The notes under the pieces are model-generated. The model was not told the DNA's origin. It searched no databases and saw only the letters and a list, made by a program, of their open reading frames with translations. Of a DNA stretch of 64,000 nucleotides, positions 8,247 through 18,092 are shown one piece after another. The position numbers were made by a program, and so were the translations under genes. Each line of letters starts with the position of its first letter. Position 1 is the stretch's first letter. This DNA comes from Vibrio renipiscarius (GTDB lineage Bacteria > Pseudomonadota > Gammaproteobacteria > Enterobacterales > Vibrionaceae), in assembly GCF_000827885.1 (NCBI RefSeq), contig NZ_JTKH01000023.1, positions 1 through 64,000 on the forward strand, written 5' to 3'.

Positions 8247-10269
8247 TCATCATCCCCGCGAGTTGAGCCTGCATATTGCTGGTTGAGTCTTGCATCGCGC
8301 TGAATTTTGCGTGCGTGCGATCTTCTAAGCCTTCCATGCGACGATCCAATTTCACTTGATCATCTTGCAGGCGATAATTGCGTTCCACTAAGCTTTGCTC
8401 TCGGGTACGCAGCGAACCTTGACTGCCAGTAACACCATGAATGGCATCTTCTACTTTTTTGGCAAACCCTTTATTACCACCAAAGAAATCTTCTAATTTA
8501 TTAAAGTTAAGGTTGATCTGGCGATCGAGCATTTCATAGTTAATTTCAAGCGCCCCTTGGCGTGTAGTGGTAATACCAAATTCGGTCAGTGATTTTAAAT
8601 CTTGAGGGGCAGGCTCAACGGATTGTGAAAACACCGCTCTTAGCTTGTTGTCTGCACTGCGCATGATGCTATCCCCCGCGAGAGGCCCCGCTTGGCCTGT
8701 CACCGGATCGTGCGCCGCCAACTCTTTCGATAGCTGATAAAACTGATTGTACGCCGAAACAAATTGTTCAATATCTTCGCGCACACCTTGGCGATCATAT
8801 TCGATGTCAATTTCTGATGCTTCTTTACCAGGCTGAGTACGGCCTTTTAACGTTAAGTCGACACCGTCAATCGCGTCTTCAATCACGTTGTTATTACTGG
8901 ATAATTGTGCCACGCCATCCAACAACACTTTAGAATCTTGCGCTGCTTGTACTTGGCTCATACCTCGATAGGTATCAAAAGAGGTTTGCGCCATTTTTAA
9001 ATCGTTTTGGGCTTGCTCGATACGCTGCAAATAATCTCTTTGCTCAGGCGCTAACAGGGCCATTTTAGCGTGTTTGGCTTGTGCATCGTCCATGTCGCCG
9101 CCGGCTAAAGCCGCATCGATATGATCCATTTCATCTTGATGCGCCGCGGCAATCACGGCTTGCTCTGCCGCTAATTTTTGATCCAATGCCGCTTGCGCTT
9201 CTTTTGGCGTAACATATGAATCCGTCAATGTGCCCGAAGCGGTGTTATTCCAACCCGGAACCTCCGCGGATTTTTCCCGCGCTTTGTCATCCAGTTCTGG
9301 TTCTGGCTCCCAATAAGAGTCCAGTAACGTGCCTGATGCGGTCTCTGTCCAGCCTGGAATTCGGTCTTCTGGTTTGATGTACTGGTTGGCGGTTTGACCC
9401 GCCTTTGCGGCAGCAGCAAGCGCTTTTTCAGAAATGGGATTGGTCGGGGTGACATCTTTTACGGCATTCGGATCGACAATGCTTGCCGCTTGTTTAGTGG
9501 CATCGGCAATTTCTTTGTCAACAATCTTGGCCGCGTCGATATTGCGCTGCGCAATTCTATCCGCGACCAACTGCTCTTGCGGTGTCAACGGGCTCAGTAA
9601 TTCCTGCGCGGTTGCGCGAGCTTTTTCAAGATCAGAGACTCGTTGTTCCAATGTTTTGTATTCAAGACGCTTAAGGGCATTATTCGGCGCGGTCGTTTCT
9701 ACACTCATGCTCACGCCATTTTCCTGACCAGAGTGGTCAGAAGCGACAATCAATCGCGGTCCATTCACATCATTGATGATCGAAGAGCGAACCCCGGGGT
9801 TGTCTGAGCTACTATTAATGCCTCGCACCACATCCGACAGCGTCGAGTTTTGTTTTACATCAACCTCAAACGAACGCTTACCCATCGCGATGCGTAGCTT
9901 GCCTTCATCAAATTTTTCATTACGATCAAAGACATCCGATGCTACTTTATGGCTCTGTGCCAATTGTAACACATCGACAGAGTAACGACCTGCGATCGCC
10001 TTTGTTGTCGCTGTCGCAGAGACAACCGCGTCATCCGACGTATCCACTTTTCTTGCCGAAAACGCATTCTCATGACGAAAACTTGCCATTAAGTTTTTCA
10101 TCGTATCCAGCGACTCTCTAAGCCGACCGTAGGCACTAACACTGGATTCAATTTTGATCTGTTCATTGTAGATACGCTGCTGCTTGGGGGCACGCTCTGC
10201 ATCCACAATTTTACCGACCATGGCATTGATATCCATGCCAGAATTCATCCCTACCGGGCCAAAACTCAT
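8230..10269 (-). CDS. fliD: Flagellar filament capping protein FliD
   Basis: FliD is the distal cap that folds flagellin monomers at the filament tip. The 679-residue product has conserved FliD N- and C-terminal regions (start MSFGPVG, end AGMMSALSR) around a long variable centre. It is about 200 residues longer than enteric FliD, with an Ala/Lys/Gln-rich middle, as in other vibrios. The centre carries two near-identical 15-residue motifs, PGW-x2-TASGTL-x-DSY, at about 305-319 and 338-352. The ATG has a GAGGTGAG site. It follows flaG closely and is called flaH in V. parahaemolyticus. Confidence 0.95.
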   Translation of the reverse strand: MSFGPVGMNSGMDINAMVGKIVDAERAPKQQRIYNEQIKIESSVSAYGRLRESLDTMKNLMASFRHENAFSARKVDTSDDAVVSATATTKAIAGRYSVDVLQLAQSHKVASDVFDRNEKFDEGKLRIAMGKRSFEVDVKQNSTLSDVVRGINSSSDNPGVRSSIINDVNGPRLIVASDHSGQENGVSMSVETTAPNNALKRLEYKTLEQRVSDLEKARATAQELLSPLTPQEQLVADRIAQRNIDAAKIVDKEIADATKQAASIVDPNAVKDVTPTNPISEKALAAAAKAGQTANQYIKPEDRIPGWTETASGTLLDSYWEPEPELDDKAREKSAEVPGWNNTASGTLTDSYVTPKEAQAALDQKLAAEQAVIAAAHQDEMDHIDAALAGGDMDDAQAKHAKMALLAPEQRDYLQRIEQAQNDLKMAQTSFDTYRGMSQVQAAQDSKVLLDGVAQLSSNNNVIEDAIDGVDLTLKGRTQPGKEASEIDIEYDRQGVREDIEQFVSAYNQFYQLSKELAAHDPVTGQAGPLAGDSIMRSADNKLRAVFSQSVEPAPQDLKSLTEFGITTTRQGALEINYEMLDRQINLNFNKLEDFFGGNKGFAKKVEDAIHGVTGSQGSLRTREQSLVERNYRLQDDQVKLDRRMEGLEDRTHAKFSAMQDSTSNMQAQLAGMMSALSR

Positions 10270-10291
10270 TTAACTCACCTCAAAAATACGA

Positions 10292-10720
10292 TTACACCTT
10301 GTCAATCAACAACCCTGAAGAATAACGAGCGGTTTGTTCTCTCAGGCGTCGCAAGACTTCTAACATCTCTTCATCAGGGATCTGGCGAATAATATCCCCA
10401 GTGCTCTCTTCATAGATGGTAACAACATCACGTCCGGATTCTTCATCAACCCGAAACGATAAACCGGTATTCACGGTGGCAATAAATTCATTCATTTGCT
10501 CCACCACTTTCTCACGCTCTTGTTCTGAAAGTTGCTGCGTGACTTGCACCGCTTCCATGGTTTGTTCAACCTGGCGTGAGGCTAACTGATTTAACTCTGA
10601 TGCAACGACCTTCTCTGACAAAGAAGGCAGCCCTTGCGATTGTCCATATTCAGAAGCAATTTTAGTGCCATTTGTTGAACTGTAGGACTGAATGTTCGTT
10701 ACGTAGGGTGGCATCTCCAT
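10292..10720 (-). CDS. flaG: Flagellar protein FlaG
   Basis: FlaG is a small protein encoded between flagellin and fliD in many polar flagellates and reported to affect filament length. I place the start at the ATG at 10720 (MEMPPYV), which has an AAGGAG site seven bases before it, rather than at 10750; the product is 142 residues. The C-terminal half shows the family pattern: LSFRVDEESG, then VTIYEESTGDIIRQIP. It sits 22 bp before fliD in the same direction and probably shares its transcript. Confidence 0.9.
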   Translation of the reverse strand: MEMPPYVTNIQSYSSTNGTKIASEYGQSQGLPSLSEKVVASELNQLASRQVEQTMEAVQVTQQLSEQEREKVVEQMNEFIATVNTGLSFRVDEESGRDVVTIYEESTGDIIRQIPDEEMLEVLRRLREQTARYSSGLLIDKV

Positions 10721-10823
10721 AACAATCTCCTTTTCCCCTCCTTGTTCCATTGAATATCGGGGGAACTCTCCATGAGTAGATCATAAGCACCAAGGCATCC
10801 ATCGGATTGCATGCCTTAGAACC

Positions 10824-10854
10824 AAAAAAATCCAGCCTAAGCTGGATTTTTATT
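10824..10854 (-). terminator. Intrinsic terminator after flagellin gene
   Basis: The stem ATCCAGC / GCTGGAT (10830-10836 and 10841-10847) has a 4-base loop and T-rich flanks on both strands. It lies about 12 bp past the stop of the flagellin at 10866-12005 and before flaG, so the flagellin is probably mostly monocistronic. Confidence 0.8.
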
Positions 10855-10865
10855 TACTCGAACAA

Positions 10866-12005
10866 TTAGCCTAGTAGGCTTAGTGCCGCGTTTGGCGCTT
10901 GTTTCGCTTGAGCAAGAATAGAGCTTGATGCTTGAGAAAGAATTTGCGACTTAGTCATTGCCGTTGTTTCTTTCGCGAAGTCTGTATCTTTGATACGGCT
11001 CTTAGATGCGTTTACGTTTTCGTTGATGTTATCAAGGTTGTTGATCGCATGGTCGAAACGGTTTTGGAATGCACCCAATTCTGCACGGTGGCTATCAACA
11101 CTCTTAAGCGCAGCATCAATCACTGCCACTGAGTTTTGCGCACCGCCCACGGTTGTTACATCAATGTCGTTAACCGTTTGAGCAACACCCGCAGCCATAC
11201 CTAACTCAGTAGCTAATGTACCAGTGAAAGTAATCGCACCTTCTTTACCATCTGTGAACATCTGTAAGCGACCATCTTCGTCAACAGAAGCTTTTACCAT
11301 ATCGGTTTGGCCGTTGATGTAAGTCGCTAACTCTTCAATGTTGTCGCCTTCTTTAGCGATAATAGTAATAGCCGGTGCATCATCACCCGTTCCAGCAGTA
11401 ATGGTTAATGCTTTGTCCGTACCTACTACGCTCCAGTCGCTGGCTCTTGGCGCGCCACCTTCTGGTGGTGTTTCTTTAAACACAGTGCCACCCATGCTAG
11501 CGTCGTCGCTGCGCATGTTGTTTAGCGTTAACTTAACGGCTTCACCGCTGTCAGAACCAATTTGCATTGATTTAGAAGTAAACGTGCCGTTTAAAAGCTT
11601 ATTGCCACCGAAAGAGGTTGTCTCTGCAATACGGTTCAACTCATCGTTTAGTGAGGTCACCTCTTCTTGGATTGCAACACGATCTGAATCAGAGTTAGAA
11701 CCATTTGAAGATTGTAGCGATAGGTCACGCATACGTTGCAGGATGTTCGTCGTTTCGTTCATCGCGCCTTCAGCGGTTTGAGCGATAGAGATACCATCGT
11801 TCGCGTTACGTACAGCAACATCTAGACCGCGACTTTGTACATTCAAACGGTTTGAAATTTGTAGACCCGCAGCGTCATCTTTTGCGCTGTTGATTTTAGA
11901 ACCCGATGATAGACGTTCCATTGACGTTTGTTGTGCGCTTGTCGCTTGGTTAAGGTAGCGCTGAGCTGTCATTGCTGAAACGTTAGTATTTACATTCACT
12001 GCCAT
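10866..12005 (-). CDS. Polar flagellin (copy next to flaG)
   Basis: This is a flagellin monomer of the polar filament, exported through the flagellar apparatus. The 379-residue protein has the conserved D0/D1 ends ([18 protein letters not shown] at the start, ALSLLG at the end) and a variable centre. It has a GGAG site and a strong sigma-28-type promoter at 12088-12114. The copy adjoining flaG is named flaB in V. cholerae but flaA in V. parahaemolyticus, so no symbol is given. It is closely similar to the next flagellin along its whole length, with most differences in the central domain. Confidence 0.95.
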
Positions 12006-12087
12006 GGTGTATTCTCCAATTGATTTTCCGATGTTTCCGGCTTCCGACGTCTCGGAAAACCAAGTAGTTCTCTCAAAGTTACTTTTA

Positions 12088-12114
12088 TTAACGGCTTGGT
12101 TTTGAAAACCTTTA
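12088..12114 (-). promoter_or_regulatory. Sigma-28 (FliA) promoter of flagellin gene
   Basis: Read on the minus strand, -35 TAAAGGTT is followed by an 11-base spacer and -10 GCCGTTAA, a very close match to TAAAGTTT-N11-GCCGATAA. It lies about 80 bp before the flagellin start, in the correct orientation. Flagellin genes outside the core flaA are typically FliA-dependent in vibrios. Confidence 0.85.
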
Positions 12115-12279
12115 GAAATTATTTACGTTTTTTTTGAAAAAAATCTCTTTCGCTCACTAAGTGTGATAAAGCGGATAAAACCCATAAAAAATTGATTTTT
12201 TTACTCAAGCTTTACTCGCGATGGTCGATAACACGAACTTTTTGATTTTGCCTATATACGCACGCTCATCGGCAGAGCC

Positions 12280-13413
12280 TTACGCCAATAGTGTCAACGC
12301 TAGATTGGGTTGTTGTTTGGCCTGAGCAAGAATGGAAGTACTCACTTGCTGCAAAATTTGTTGTTTGACCATTTGCGTGGTTTCTTTGGCATAATCCGTA
12401 TCTTTAATTCGGCTGTTCGAGGCTGAAAGGTTCTCGCGAACATGACCAAGATTATTGATCGAATGATCAAAGCGATTTTGCATCGCTCCGAGTTCAGCGC
12501 GGTGGCGGTCAACAAACTCTAGAGCAGTATCAATGACTGAGACGGCGCGCTGCGCACCGCCAACTTGGGTAATATCCAAGCTATCAACCGACTCATATCC
12601 CGTTAAATTCATTTGCAAGTGATTGGCGAGACTGCCAGAGAAAACAATCGAGCCTGAGGTTTCCTTGCCCGCCATATAGATCTGTAATCGACCGTCTTCA
12701 TTAACGGAAGCGGAGACTTTATCGGTTTGACCATTGATATAGGTGGCCAATTCTTCGATATCATCCCCGATTCGAGCTTCTATATGAATGTACGCTTGTT
12801 GCCCTTTCGCATCAGTAAAAGAAAGATTGAATTGACGATTCTCCGCACCGACTTGCCACGATGCATCCGCTTGAGCCCCTGCGAGATAGCGAAAGCCTCC
12901 CATTGCGAGAGTATCGGTACGCATATTATTCAACGACACCTGTACCGCTTCACCAGAACTGGCTCCGATCTGAAACGCCGCCTCTTTAAACGTACCATTC
13001 AGTAATTTTCGGCCACCGAACGCCGTGGTTTCCGCAATGCGATTTAACTCATCATTCAACGCGGTCATTTCTTCTTGCAAGGCTTGTCGGTCAGAATCAC
13101 TATTGGCACCGTTAGACGATTGCAGTGAAAGATCGCGCATCCGCTGCAAAATACTGCTCGACTCGCTCATCGCGCCTTCTGCCGTTTGCATAATCGAAAT
13201 ACCATCATTGGCATTACGCATCGCCACATCGAGGCCACTCATTTGGGCTTCAAGTCGATTGGATATCTGCAACCCTGCCGCGTCATCTTTAGCACTATTG
13301 ATACGACTTCCCGAGGAAAGCCTCTCTAAAGACTGGTTCAACAAGTGAGTGGCGTGGCCTAAATGACGCTGCGCGGTCATTGCTGAGACATTGGTATTAA
13401 CCGTAATCGTCAT
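12280..13413 (-). CDS. Polar flagellin, second copy
   Basis: This second flagellin (377 residues) is a paralog of the neighbour at 10866-12005. The N-terminus ([18 protein letters not shown]) and C-terminus (NLALTLLA) are conserved; the central D2-like part diverges. The start at 13413 is preferred over 13422 because the GGCG ribosome site directly abuts the first ATG but is nine bases before the second. It has its own sigma-28-type promoter (13446-13471). By position it corresponds to flaD or flaE of V. cholerae, and cannot be assigned more closely. No clear terminator was found between the two flagellins. Confidence 0.93.
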   Translation of the reverse strand: MTITVNTNVSAMTAQRHLGHATHLLNQSLERLSSGSRINSAKDDAAGLQISNRLEAQMSGLDVAMRNANDGISIMQTAEGAMSESSSILQRMRDLSLQSSNGANSDSDRQALQEEMTALNDELNRIAETTAFGGRKLLNGTFKEAAFQIGASSGEAVQVSLNNMRTDTLAMGGFRYLAGAQADASWQVGAENRQFNLSFTDAKGQQAYIHIEARIGDDIEELATYINGQTDKVSASVNEDGRLQIYMAGKETSGSIVFSGSLANHLQMNLTGYESVDSLDITQVGGAQRAVSVIDTALEFVDRHRAELGAMQNRFDHSINNLGHVRENLSASNSRIKDTDYAKETTQMVKQQILQQVSTSILAQAKQQPNLALTLLA

Positions 13414-13445
13414 AACATGCATCGCCTTTTATCGGTATTGTCTTT

Positions 13446-13471
13446 TTATCGGCGAGCCTGAGGAATCTTTA
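13446..13471 (-). promoter_or_regulatory. Sigma-28-type promoter of second flagellin
   Basis: On the minus strand -35 TAAAGATT, a 10-base spacer, then -10 GCCGATAA, which is a perfect -10. The spacer is one base shorter than in the neighbouring flagellin promoter. It lies about 35 bp before the start codon. Confidence 0.75.
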
Positions 13472-13500
13472 ATTTTTTTGTTATTTGAGGCATCGCAGGC

Positions 13501-13531
13501 ATAAAAAAACCGAGCAACGACGCTCGGTTTT
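13501..13531 (-). terminator. Intrinsic terminator after DyP peroxidase gene
   Basis: The stem ACCGAGC / GCTCGGT (13509-13515 and 13522-13528) is followed on the minus strand by a run of T. It lies about 70 bp past the peroxidase stop and upstream of the flagellin promoter. Confidence 0.8.
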
Positions 13532-13596
13532 CAATACATCACGCCAGGCTGATGCGTGCTGACGATTTCAACTGATTCTGTTTAGACTGAGTGTGA

Positions 13597-14505
13597 CTAC
13601 TCAGGCTTAATCGCTAGACGTTGCAGCATTTCTTGGCTTGGCGCGAAGAAGTACGCACCGGTTACCGCATGAGTAAAGCGAAGCATCTGGTCAGTTTTAC
13701 CATCCGTTACACCGTACATGCTTTCTAACATGGTTTTGAAATTGTGTAGCGTGTTGCAGTAAGCAATGAATAGTAGGCCATGTTCACCACTTGCGCTGCC
13801 GTATGGCAGGCTATGGCGTACAATTTTCAGGCCTTTTCCATCTTCTTTGATATCAACGCGGCCAACATGTGATGCGGCCGGTACATCGTCTAATTCGATC
13901 GAATCTGGCTTAGTACGACCAATCACTTTTTCTTGTGCTTGAACACTCAAACGATTCCAAGCAGGCAAGTTATGGATAAAGCGTTGAACCATGACATAGC
14001 TGCCACCCTCAAACTCGCCTTGTGGGATAATCGCGACTTCGTGACGCATCCCTTCTTTCGGGTTTTCCGTGCCGTCGATGAACATGGTCATATCGCGGGC
14101 ATCAAGATAGCGGAAACCCGCCGTTTCATCGATAACTGTTACGTCGTCAGCAATCGCCGATAATAGTTTTCTTACCACGTAAAAATGCAAATCAGGGCGT
14201 GAAGAATGCAAATGCACAAGCACATCGACATCACTGGTTGGCGCAACAATATCGCCTTCACCCAATGATGGAAACTCAATTAATTCAGCCGGCATCGCTT
14301 GGTTAAGCTGCCCCCAAAAACCATGGGTAAATGCGATAGAAACCGAAAGATTCGCATTCGCTTGCTGCTGATTAAGCTCTTTGATTAATGCTGGCAATGC
14401 TTGTAGTTCTGTTAAAACTCGCTCCGCATTTTGGTGTACTTTCAGCTGAACGTATTGCGCAAATGGTTCGGCCTCTGGAAGAATGGCCGTTTGAGACTGT
14501 AGCAT
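13597..14505 (-). CDS. DyP-type heme peroxidase
   Basis: Dye-decolorizing peroxidases are heme enzymes that oxidise dyes and other substrates with hydrogen peroxide. The 302-residue protein carries the family motif around the distal aspartate (D144 in FIDGTENP), the proximal heme histidine (H213 in SHVGRVD) and the distal arginine (R230). There is no signal peptide, so it is probably cytoplasmic. It belongs to the shorter B-type group by length. From memory, V. cholerae has a DyP gene at the same place beside the flaEDB flagellins. The natural substrate is unknown. Confidence 0.93.
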   Translation of the reverse strand: MLQSQTAILPEAEPFAQYVQLKVHQNAERVLTELQALPALIKELNQQQANANLSVSIAFTHGFWGQLNQAMPAELIEFPSLGEGDIVAPTSDVDVLVHLHSSRPDLHFYVVRKLLSAIADDVTVIDETAGFRYLDARDMTMFIDGTENPKEGMRHEVAIIPQGEFEGGSYVMVQRFIHNLPAWNRLSVQAQEKVIGRTKPDSIELDDVPAASHVGRVDIKEDGKGLKIVRHSLPYGSASGEHGLLFIAYCNTLHNFKTMLESMYGVTDGKTDQMLRFTHAVTGAYFFAPSQEMLQRLAIKPE

Positions 14506-14583
14506 TATAAGCTCCTGATTATCTTATTTGTTCTCAGTGTAATAATAATTGAGGTCACGTCGTTGATTGGGATCATTCGTTCG

Positions 14584-15048
14584 CTATTCCCCTTCGCCTG
14601 CGGGGATCTTAAAACAATCTCTTACGGTTTTACTTTTGAAAATGTAAATACAAAACCACAAGAGCAGCAACATGATTAAGCCGTTTGCCCAGCTGAACGC
14701 GCCCGCTTGTAAATAGACATGATACACACTTTGCATTAATTGGCTTGCGGCCGTTATTAAGCTGATAGGCTTACCCCAAGAGACAAATACGCAAGCCCAT
14801 CGACGCTCTGGGGTGCGTAAACTCACTAACCACATTAAAGCGATACTTGGAATGCCCATGATCAGTCCTAAATAGAGCATATCATGGTCAGGGTAGACGT
14901 AACTTAATATGGTACTGCCGCTCTCTCGGCTCGCACCTGCGACCACAAAAACCACCCAGGCTTTTGCTAATAGCATCCAGCCAAGCCAAAGCCACTTTGG
15001 TGCATTAAGAAAGCCGTTTTTATCGTATTGTTCGATTGTGTAATGCAC
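14584..15048 (-). CDS. DUF2919 family inner-membrane protein
   Basis: A 154-residue protein with about four hydrophobic segments, rich in Trp, beginning MHYTIEQYDKNGFLNAPKWLW, which resembles the DUF2919 (YfeZ) family of unknown function. The start is a GTG at 15048 with no obvious ribosome site; a shorter form cannot be excluded. It reads in the same direction as the DyP gene, about 80 bp upstream of it, and may be co-transcribed. No function can be inferred. Confidence 0.75.
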   Translation of the reverse strand: MHYTIEQYDKNGFLNAPKWLWLGWMLLAKAWVVFVVAGASRESGSTILSYVYPDHDMLYLGLIMGIPSIALMWLVSLRTPERRWACVFVSWGKPISLITAASQLMQSVYHVYLQAGAFSWANGLIMLLLLWFCIYIFKSKTVRDCFKIPAGEGE

Positions 15049-15365
15049 AGAAAAAAGCTATTTGAAATAAATGGGGGTTCACTTTATACCATGTAGCTCC
15101 ACGAGCTAAAAACATATTTGCCGCATTAGTCATGCAATGATTGGCTCTGGTGATCCTTAACGTAAATCTGGACTCCTTTGGGCCGAGAATATGACGCAAT
15201 CGCATGACGCGCTCTCTAAAGTGAATAAAATACAGCCTGGTCGCAAAACCACCAAACAAATACAAAAATCCAGCAATTGCATTATTAATCCACTGCTCAT
15301 GTACTTTACATCGTCATACACTGCTCATTCAACGTGTTGCATTATCACACAGTAAGGAGTATTAC
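15049..15365. other. Intergenic region between divergent DUF2919 and beta-mannosidase genes
   Basis: This 317-bp stretch must hold divergent promoters. A weak 81-codon reading frame on the minus strand (15020-15265) lacks family resemblance and overlaps the DUF2919 gene, so I do not call it. I see no convincing operator. The last bases, TAAGGAG before the GTG at 15366, are the ribosome site of the beta-mannosidase gene. Confidence 0.5.
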
Positions 15366-17828
15366 GTGTCGCACCTTTCCTTAGACGGCTACTGGCAATT
15401 ATCATCACCTCAACATGCGCATATTAACGTGCCCTGCGCATTACCGGGTGATGTTCATTCCGCGCTCATCGCAGCAAATTTGCTGCCACAACCCTACTTT
15501 GGCTGTAATGAACAGCTTATTCAGTGGGTGGGTGAAAGTGAATGGTTACTTACTCGCGAATTCACATTAGAGCAGCACCAACTTGATGCGAGTGCGATCG
15601 ATTTATGCCTGTCGTTTGTTGATACTATGGCCACCATTTGCATCAACGGTAAGCAAGTCGTGACATGCAGTAATATGTTCCGTCTCTATCACGTTGATAT
15701 TCTTCCCTTCCTTAAGCCAGGTATTAACCACATCAGTATTGCACTAGACCGCAATGATGAAGAAGCCAAACGCCGCGCTGAACGCCTTCCTTTTCCTGTA
15801 CCTTGGGCGGTAGGTAACAATCAAATCCCACACATGAATACATTACGTAAAACCCAATGTCATTCTGGTTGGGATTGGGGAATTTGCTTGTTATCAACTG
15901 GGGTATACCAATCCATCATTTTGAAGGAAGTGTATGCCACTCGATTACACAATCTATCCACACAACAAAACTGGTTAAATAATGGTGATTGTGAGGTCAC
16001 CGTGAACATTGATTATGAAACAATGCTCGAACAGTGCGAGAGCACGCTTGAAATTGAGTTTAATCAACAGCGATACGCTATCAACATCACCCCAGAAAGC
16101 ATTGGTAAACATAGCGTTAGCAAAACCATTACGGTGATCAACCCGCAACGATGGTGGCCTGCTGGATATGGTGAACAACCGCTGTATTCCTTAACGGTCA
16201 CCCTTAATAACCACACCATTGAAAAACGATTAGGCTTACGTGAACTGCAGTTAGATACCCAGCCTGATGAGATTGGCAGCGCAATGACTTTTGTTGTCAA
16301 CGGCAAAGCGATAACGGCCAAAGGCGCAAACTGGATCCCACTCGATGCATTGCCGAGCCGCCAAACACCTGAGCGTTATCGTCAACTTCTTGAAGATGCA
16401 GCCGCTGCCAACATGAACATGATTCGAGTTTGGGGTGGTGGCATGTATGAGCATGATGTTTTTTACGACTTATGCGATGAGCTAGGGTTATTAGTTTGGC
16501 AAGATTTGATGTTTGCCTGCGCGCTCTACCCATCAACGGCTGAGTTTTTAAAAGATGTTGAGCTTGAAGTTCGTGATCAAGTGAAGCGCCTTGCCGACCA
16601 CCCATCGCTGGCGTTGTGGTGTGGCGATAACGAAGTCATTGGGGCGATTGGTTGGTATGACGAGTCCAAAAATAATCGTGAAAAATACGTGGTGAACTAC
16701 GACCGTCTTAACCGGATGCTACAACAAGTGGTGAATGAACAAGATCCAAGCCGCCGCTTTTGGGCCAGTTCACCCTGTAACGGTGAACTCGATTTTGGCG
16801 ACGCATGGCATGATGATAACCGGGGTGATATGCACTTTTGGGATGTCTGGCACTCTGGTAAATCCTTTGATGCGTACCACAGCGTAAAACCTCGTTTTTG
16901 CTCTGAGTTCGGTTATCAATCATGGCCGTCATTGCCAACGATCAAAACTTTCTGTGAAACTGAAGATTGGAATATTACCTCTCCCACTTTTGAGCAACAC
17001 CAAAAAAATAATCGTGGTAATAGTATTATCACTGAAATGTTTACCCGTTATTTCCGTTTTCCAACGAGCTTTGCCAATATGCTTTACTTAAGCCAAGTAC
17101 AGCAAGCATTAGCGATTAAAACGGCTACTGAATATTGGCGCGCCCACAAGCAACATTGTCGCGGGATTCTTTACTGGCAACTCAATGATTGTTGGCCGGT
17201 AAGTTCTTGGTCAAGCATAGAATATACTGGTCGCTGGAAGCAATTACATCACCATGCGAAACGTTTCTTCGCCCCTGTGATGGCGACATTTATTCAGGAA
17301 CCACAACAGCCATTATGCCTACATGTCGTCAATGACCATCATCAACCCATGCCGGTTACAGGACATGTCATCAAGCTAAATTGGCAAGGAAAACAACTCG
17401 ACGCATGGTCAATTGATGCCACTTTAGCGGCGGACAGTAGTGATATTTTATGGCAAATAGACCAGCCACTGACAACGGAAGAATCCCAACAGGTGTTCTA
17501 CCATGTCCATTTAACCGCCGAAGATGGCAGCACTCTAGAAAATGACTACTATCCGTGCCTGTTTAAATATGCTCGTTTACAAGCGGCGAATATCACCAGC
17601 GAAATAATTCAAGACAACGACGCTATTTGGCTAGAGTTAGATTGTGATTATCCAGTGTTGTTTCTCGAACCACAACTTGAATGCGATGGTCGCTTTAGCG
17701 ATAGCAGTTTCACCTTATTACCGAGTGATATTAGCGGAAGAAAGCAGCGTCTAAAATATATTGGCAAGTGTGACATTGACACGATAAAAAGCAGCTTAAC
17801 GCTTTATCACCTCCGAGGTACTTACTAG
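15366..17828 (+). CDS. GH2 beta-mannosidase
   Basis: This enzyme is predicted to remove beta-linked mannose from the non-reducing end of oligosaccharides, such as the Man-beta-1,4-GlcNAc of the N-glycan core or manno-oligosaccharides. The 820-residue protein has the GH2 layout: an N-terminal jelly roll, an immunoglobulin-like domain and a TIM barrel. The acid/base is E423 in WCGDNE and the nucleophile is E514 in FCSEFG. It has no signal peptide, so it acts on imported sugars. It starts with GTG after a TAAGGAG site. It leads the transport operon that follows, after a 264-bp gap. The family is clear; the exact substrate is inferred from the neighbours. Confidence 0.92.
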   Translation: MSHLSLDGYWQLSSPQHAHINVPCALPGDVHSALIAANLLPQPYFGCNEQLIQWVGESEWLLTREFTLEQHQLDASAIDLCLSFVDTMATICINGKQVVTCSNMFRLYHVDILPFLKPGINHISIALDRNDEEAKRRAERLPFPVPWAVGNNQIPHMNTLRKTQCHSGWDWGICLLSTGVYQSIILKEVYATRLHNLSTQQNWLNNGDCEVTVNIDYETMLEQCESTLEIEFNQQRYAINITPESIGKHSVSKTITVINPQRWWPAGYGEQPLYSLTVTLNNHTIEKRLGLRELQLDTQPDEIGSAMTFVVNGKAITAKGANWIPLDALPSRQTPERYRQLLEDAAAANMNMIRVWGGGMYEHDVFYDLCDELGLLVWQDLMFACALYPSTAEFLKDVELEVRDQVKRLADHPSLALWCGDNEVIGAIGWYDESKNNREKYVVNYDRLNRMLQQVVNEQDPSRRFWASSPCNGELDFGDAWHDDNRGDMHFWDVWHSGKSFDAYHSVKPRFCSEFGYQSWPSLPTIKTFCETEDWNITSPTFEQHQKNNRGNSIITEMFTRYFRFPTSFANMLYLSQVQQALAIKTATEYWRAHKQHCRGILYWQLNDCWPVSSWSSIEYTGRWKQLHHHAKRFFAPVMATFIQEPQQPLCLHVVNDHHQPMPVTGHVIKLNWQGKQLDAWSIDATLAADSSDILWQIDQPLTTEESQQVFYHVHLTAEDGSTLENDYYPCLFKYARLQAANITSEIIQDNDAIWLELDCDYPVLFLEPQLECDGRFSDSSFTLLPSDISGRKQRLKYIGKCDIDTIKSSLTLYHLRGTY

Positions 17829-17864
17829 CTAACCACGATTAGACAAGCTTAAAATAAAACTAAA

Positions 17865-17900
17865 TTAACCACACTTGAATTAATTTTCAGGTGTGATTAA
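17865..17900 (+). repeat. Hairpin between beta-mannosidase and binding-protein genes
   Basis: The sequence CACACTTGAA (17870-17879) pairs with TTCAGGTGTG (17886-17895) across a 6-base loop, with one G-U pair in plus-strand RNA, flanked by A/T-rich arms. No T tract follows, so it may slow or process the transcript rather than end it. The remainder of the 264-bp gap is A/T-rich and could hold a second promoter before the binding-protein gene, but none is clear. Confidence 0.5.
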
Positions 17901-18092
17901 TTGCGCCAAGAACAAATTAGACATCACGCTTACTCTAATTTTAAACACAAAAACAAGATCAACATCTAGTTCATGAAATAATTAAAACCAATATAACTTT
18001 TGAGACAACCATCAATTTAACAATAAAATAAGTAATTAATAATTCATTATTAATCCAGCATTAAACGTCGATACTCATAATAAGGAATCATC

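Noticed and set aside
10786..10801. Possible sigma-54 promoter before flaG
   Set aside because: GG and GC are correctly spaced but the remaining consensus positions mostly fail, so it is within chance expectation.
13597..15048. DyP peroxidase and DUF2919 as part of the glycopeptide operon
   Set aside because: They are transcribed in the opposite direction and, for DyP, are likely part of the conserved flagellar neighbourhood.
15020..15265. 81-codon minus-strand frame upstream of the DUF2919 gene
   Set aside because: It overlaps the DUF2919 start, has no family resemblance and unusual composition; treated as intergenic.
15330..15352. CRP-like half site before beta-mannosidase
   Set aside because: A TCACA half is present but the partner half does not fit TGTGA at the right spacing, and it abuts the ribosome site.
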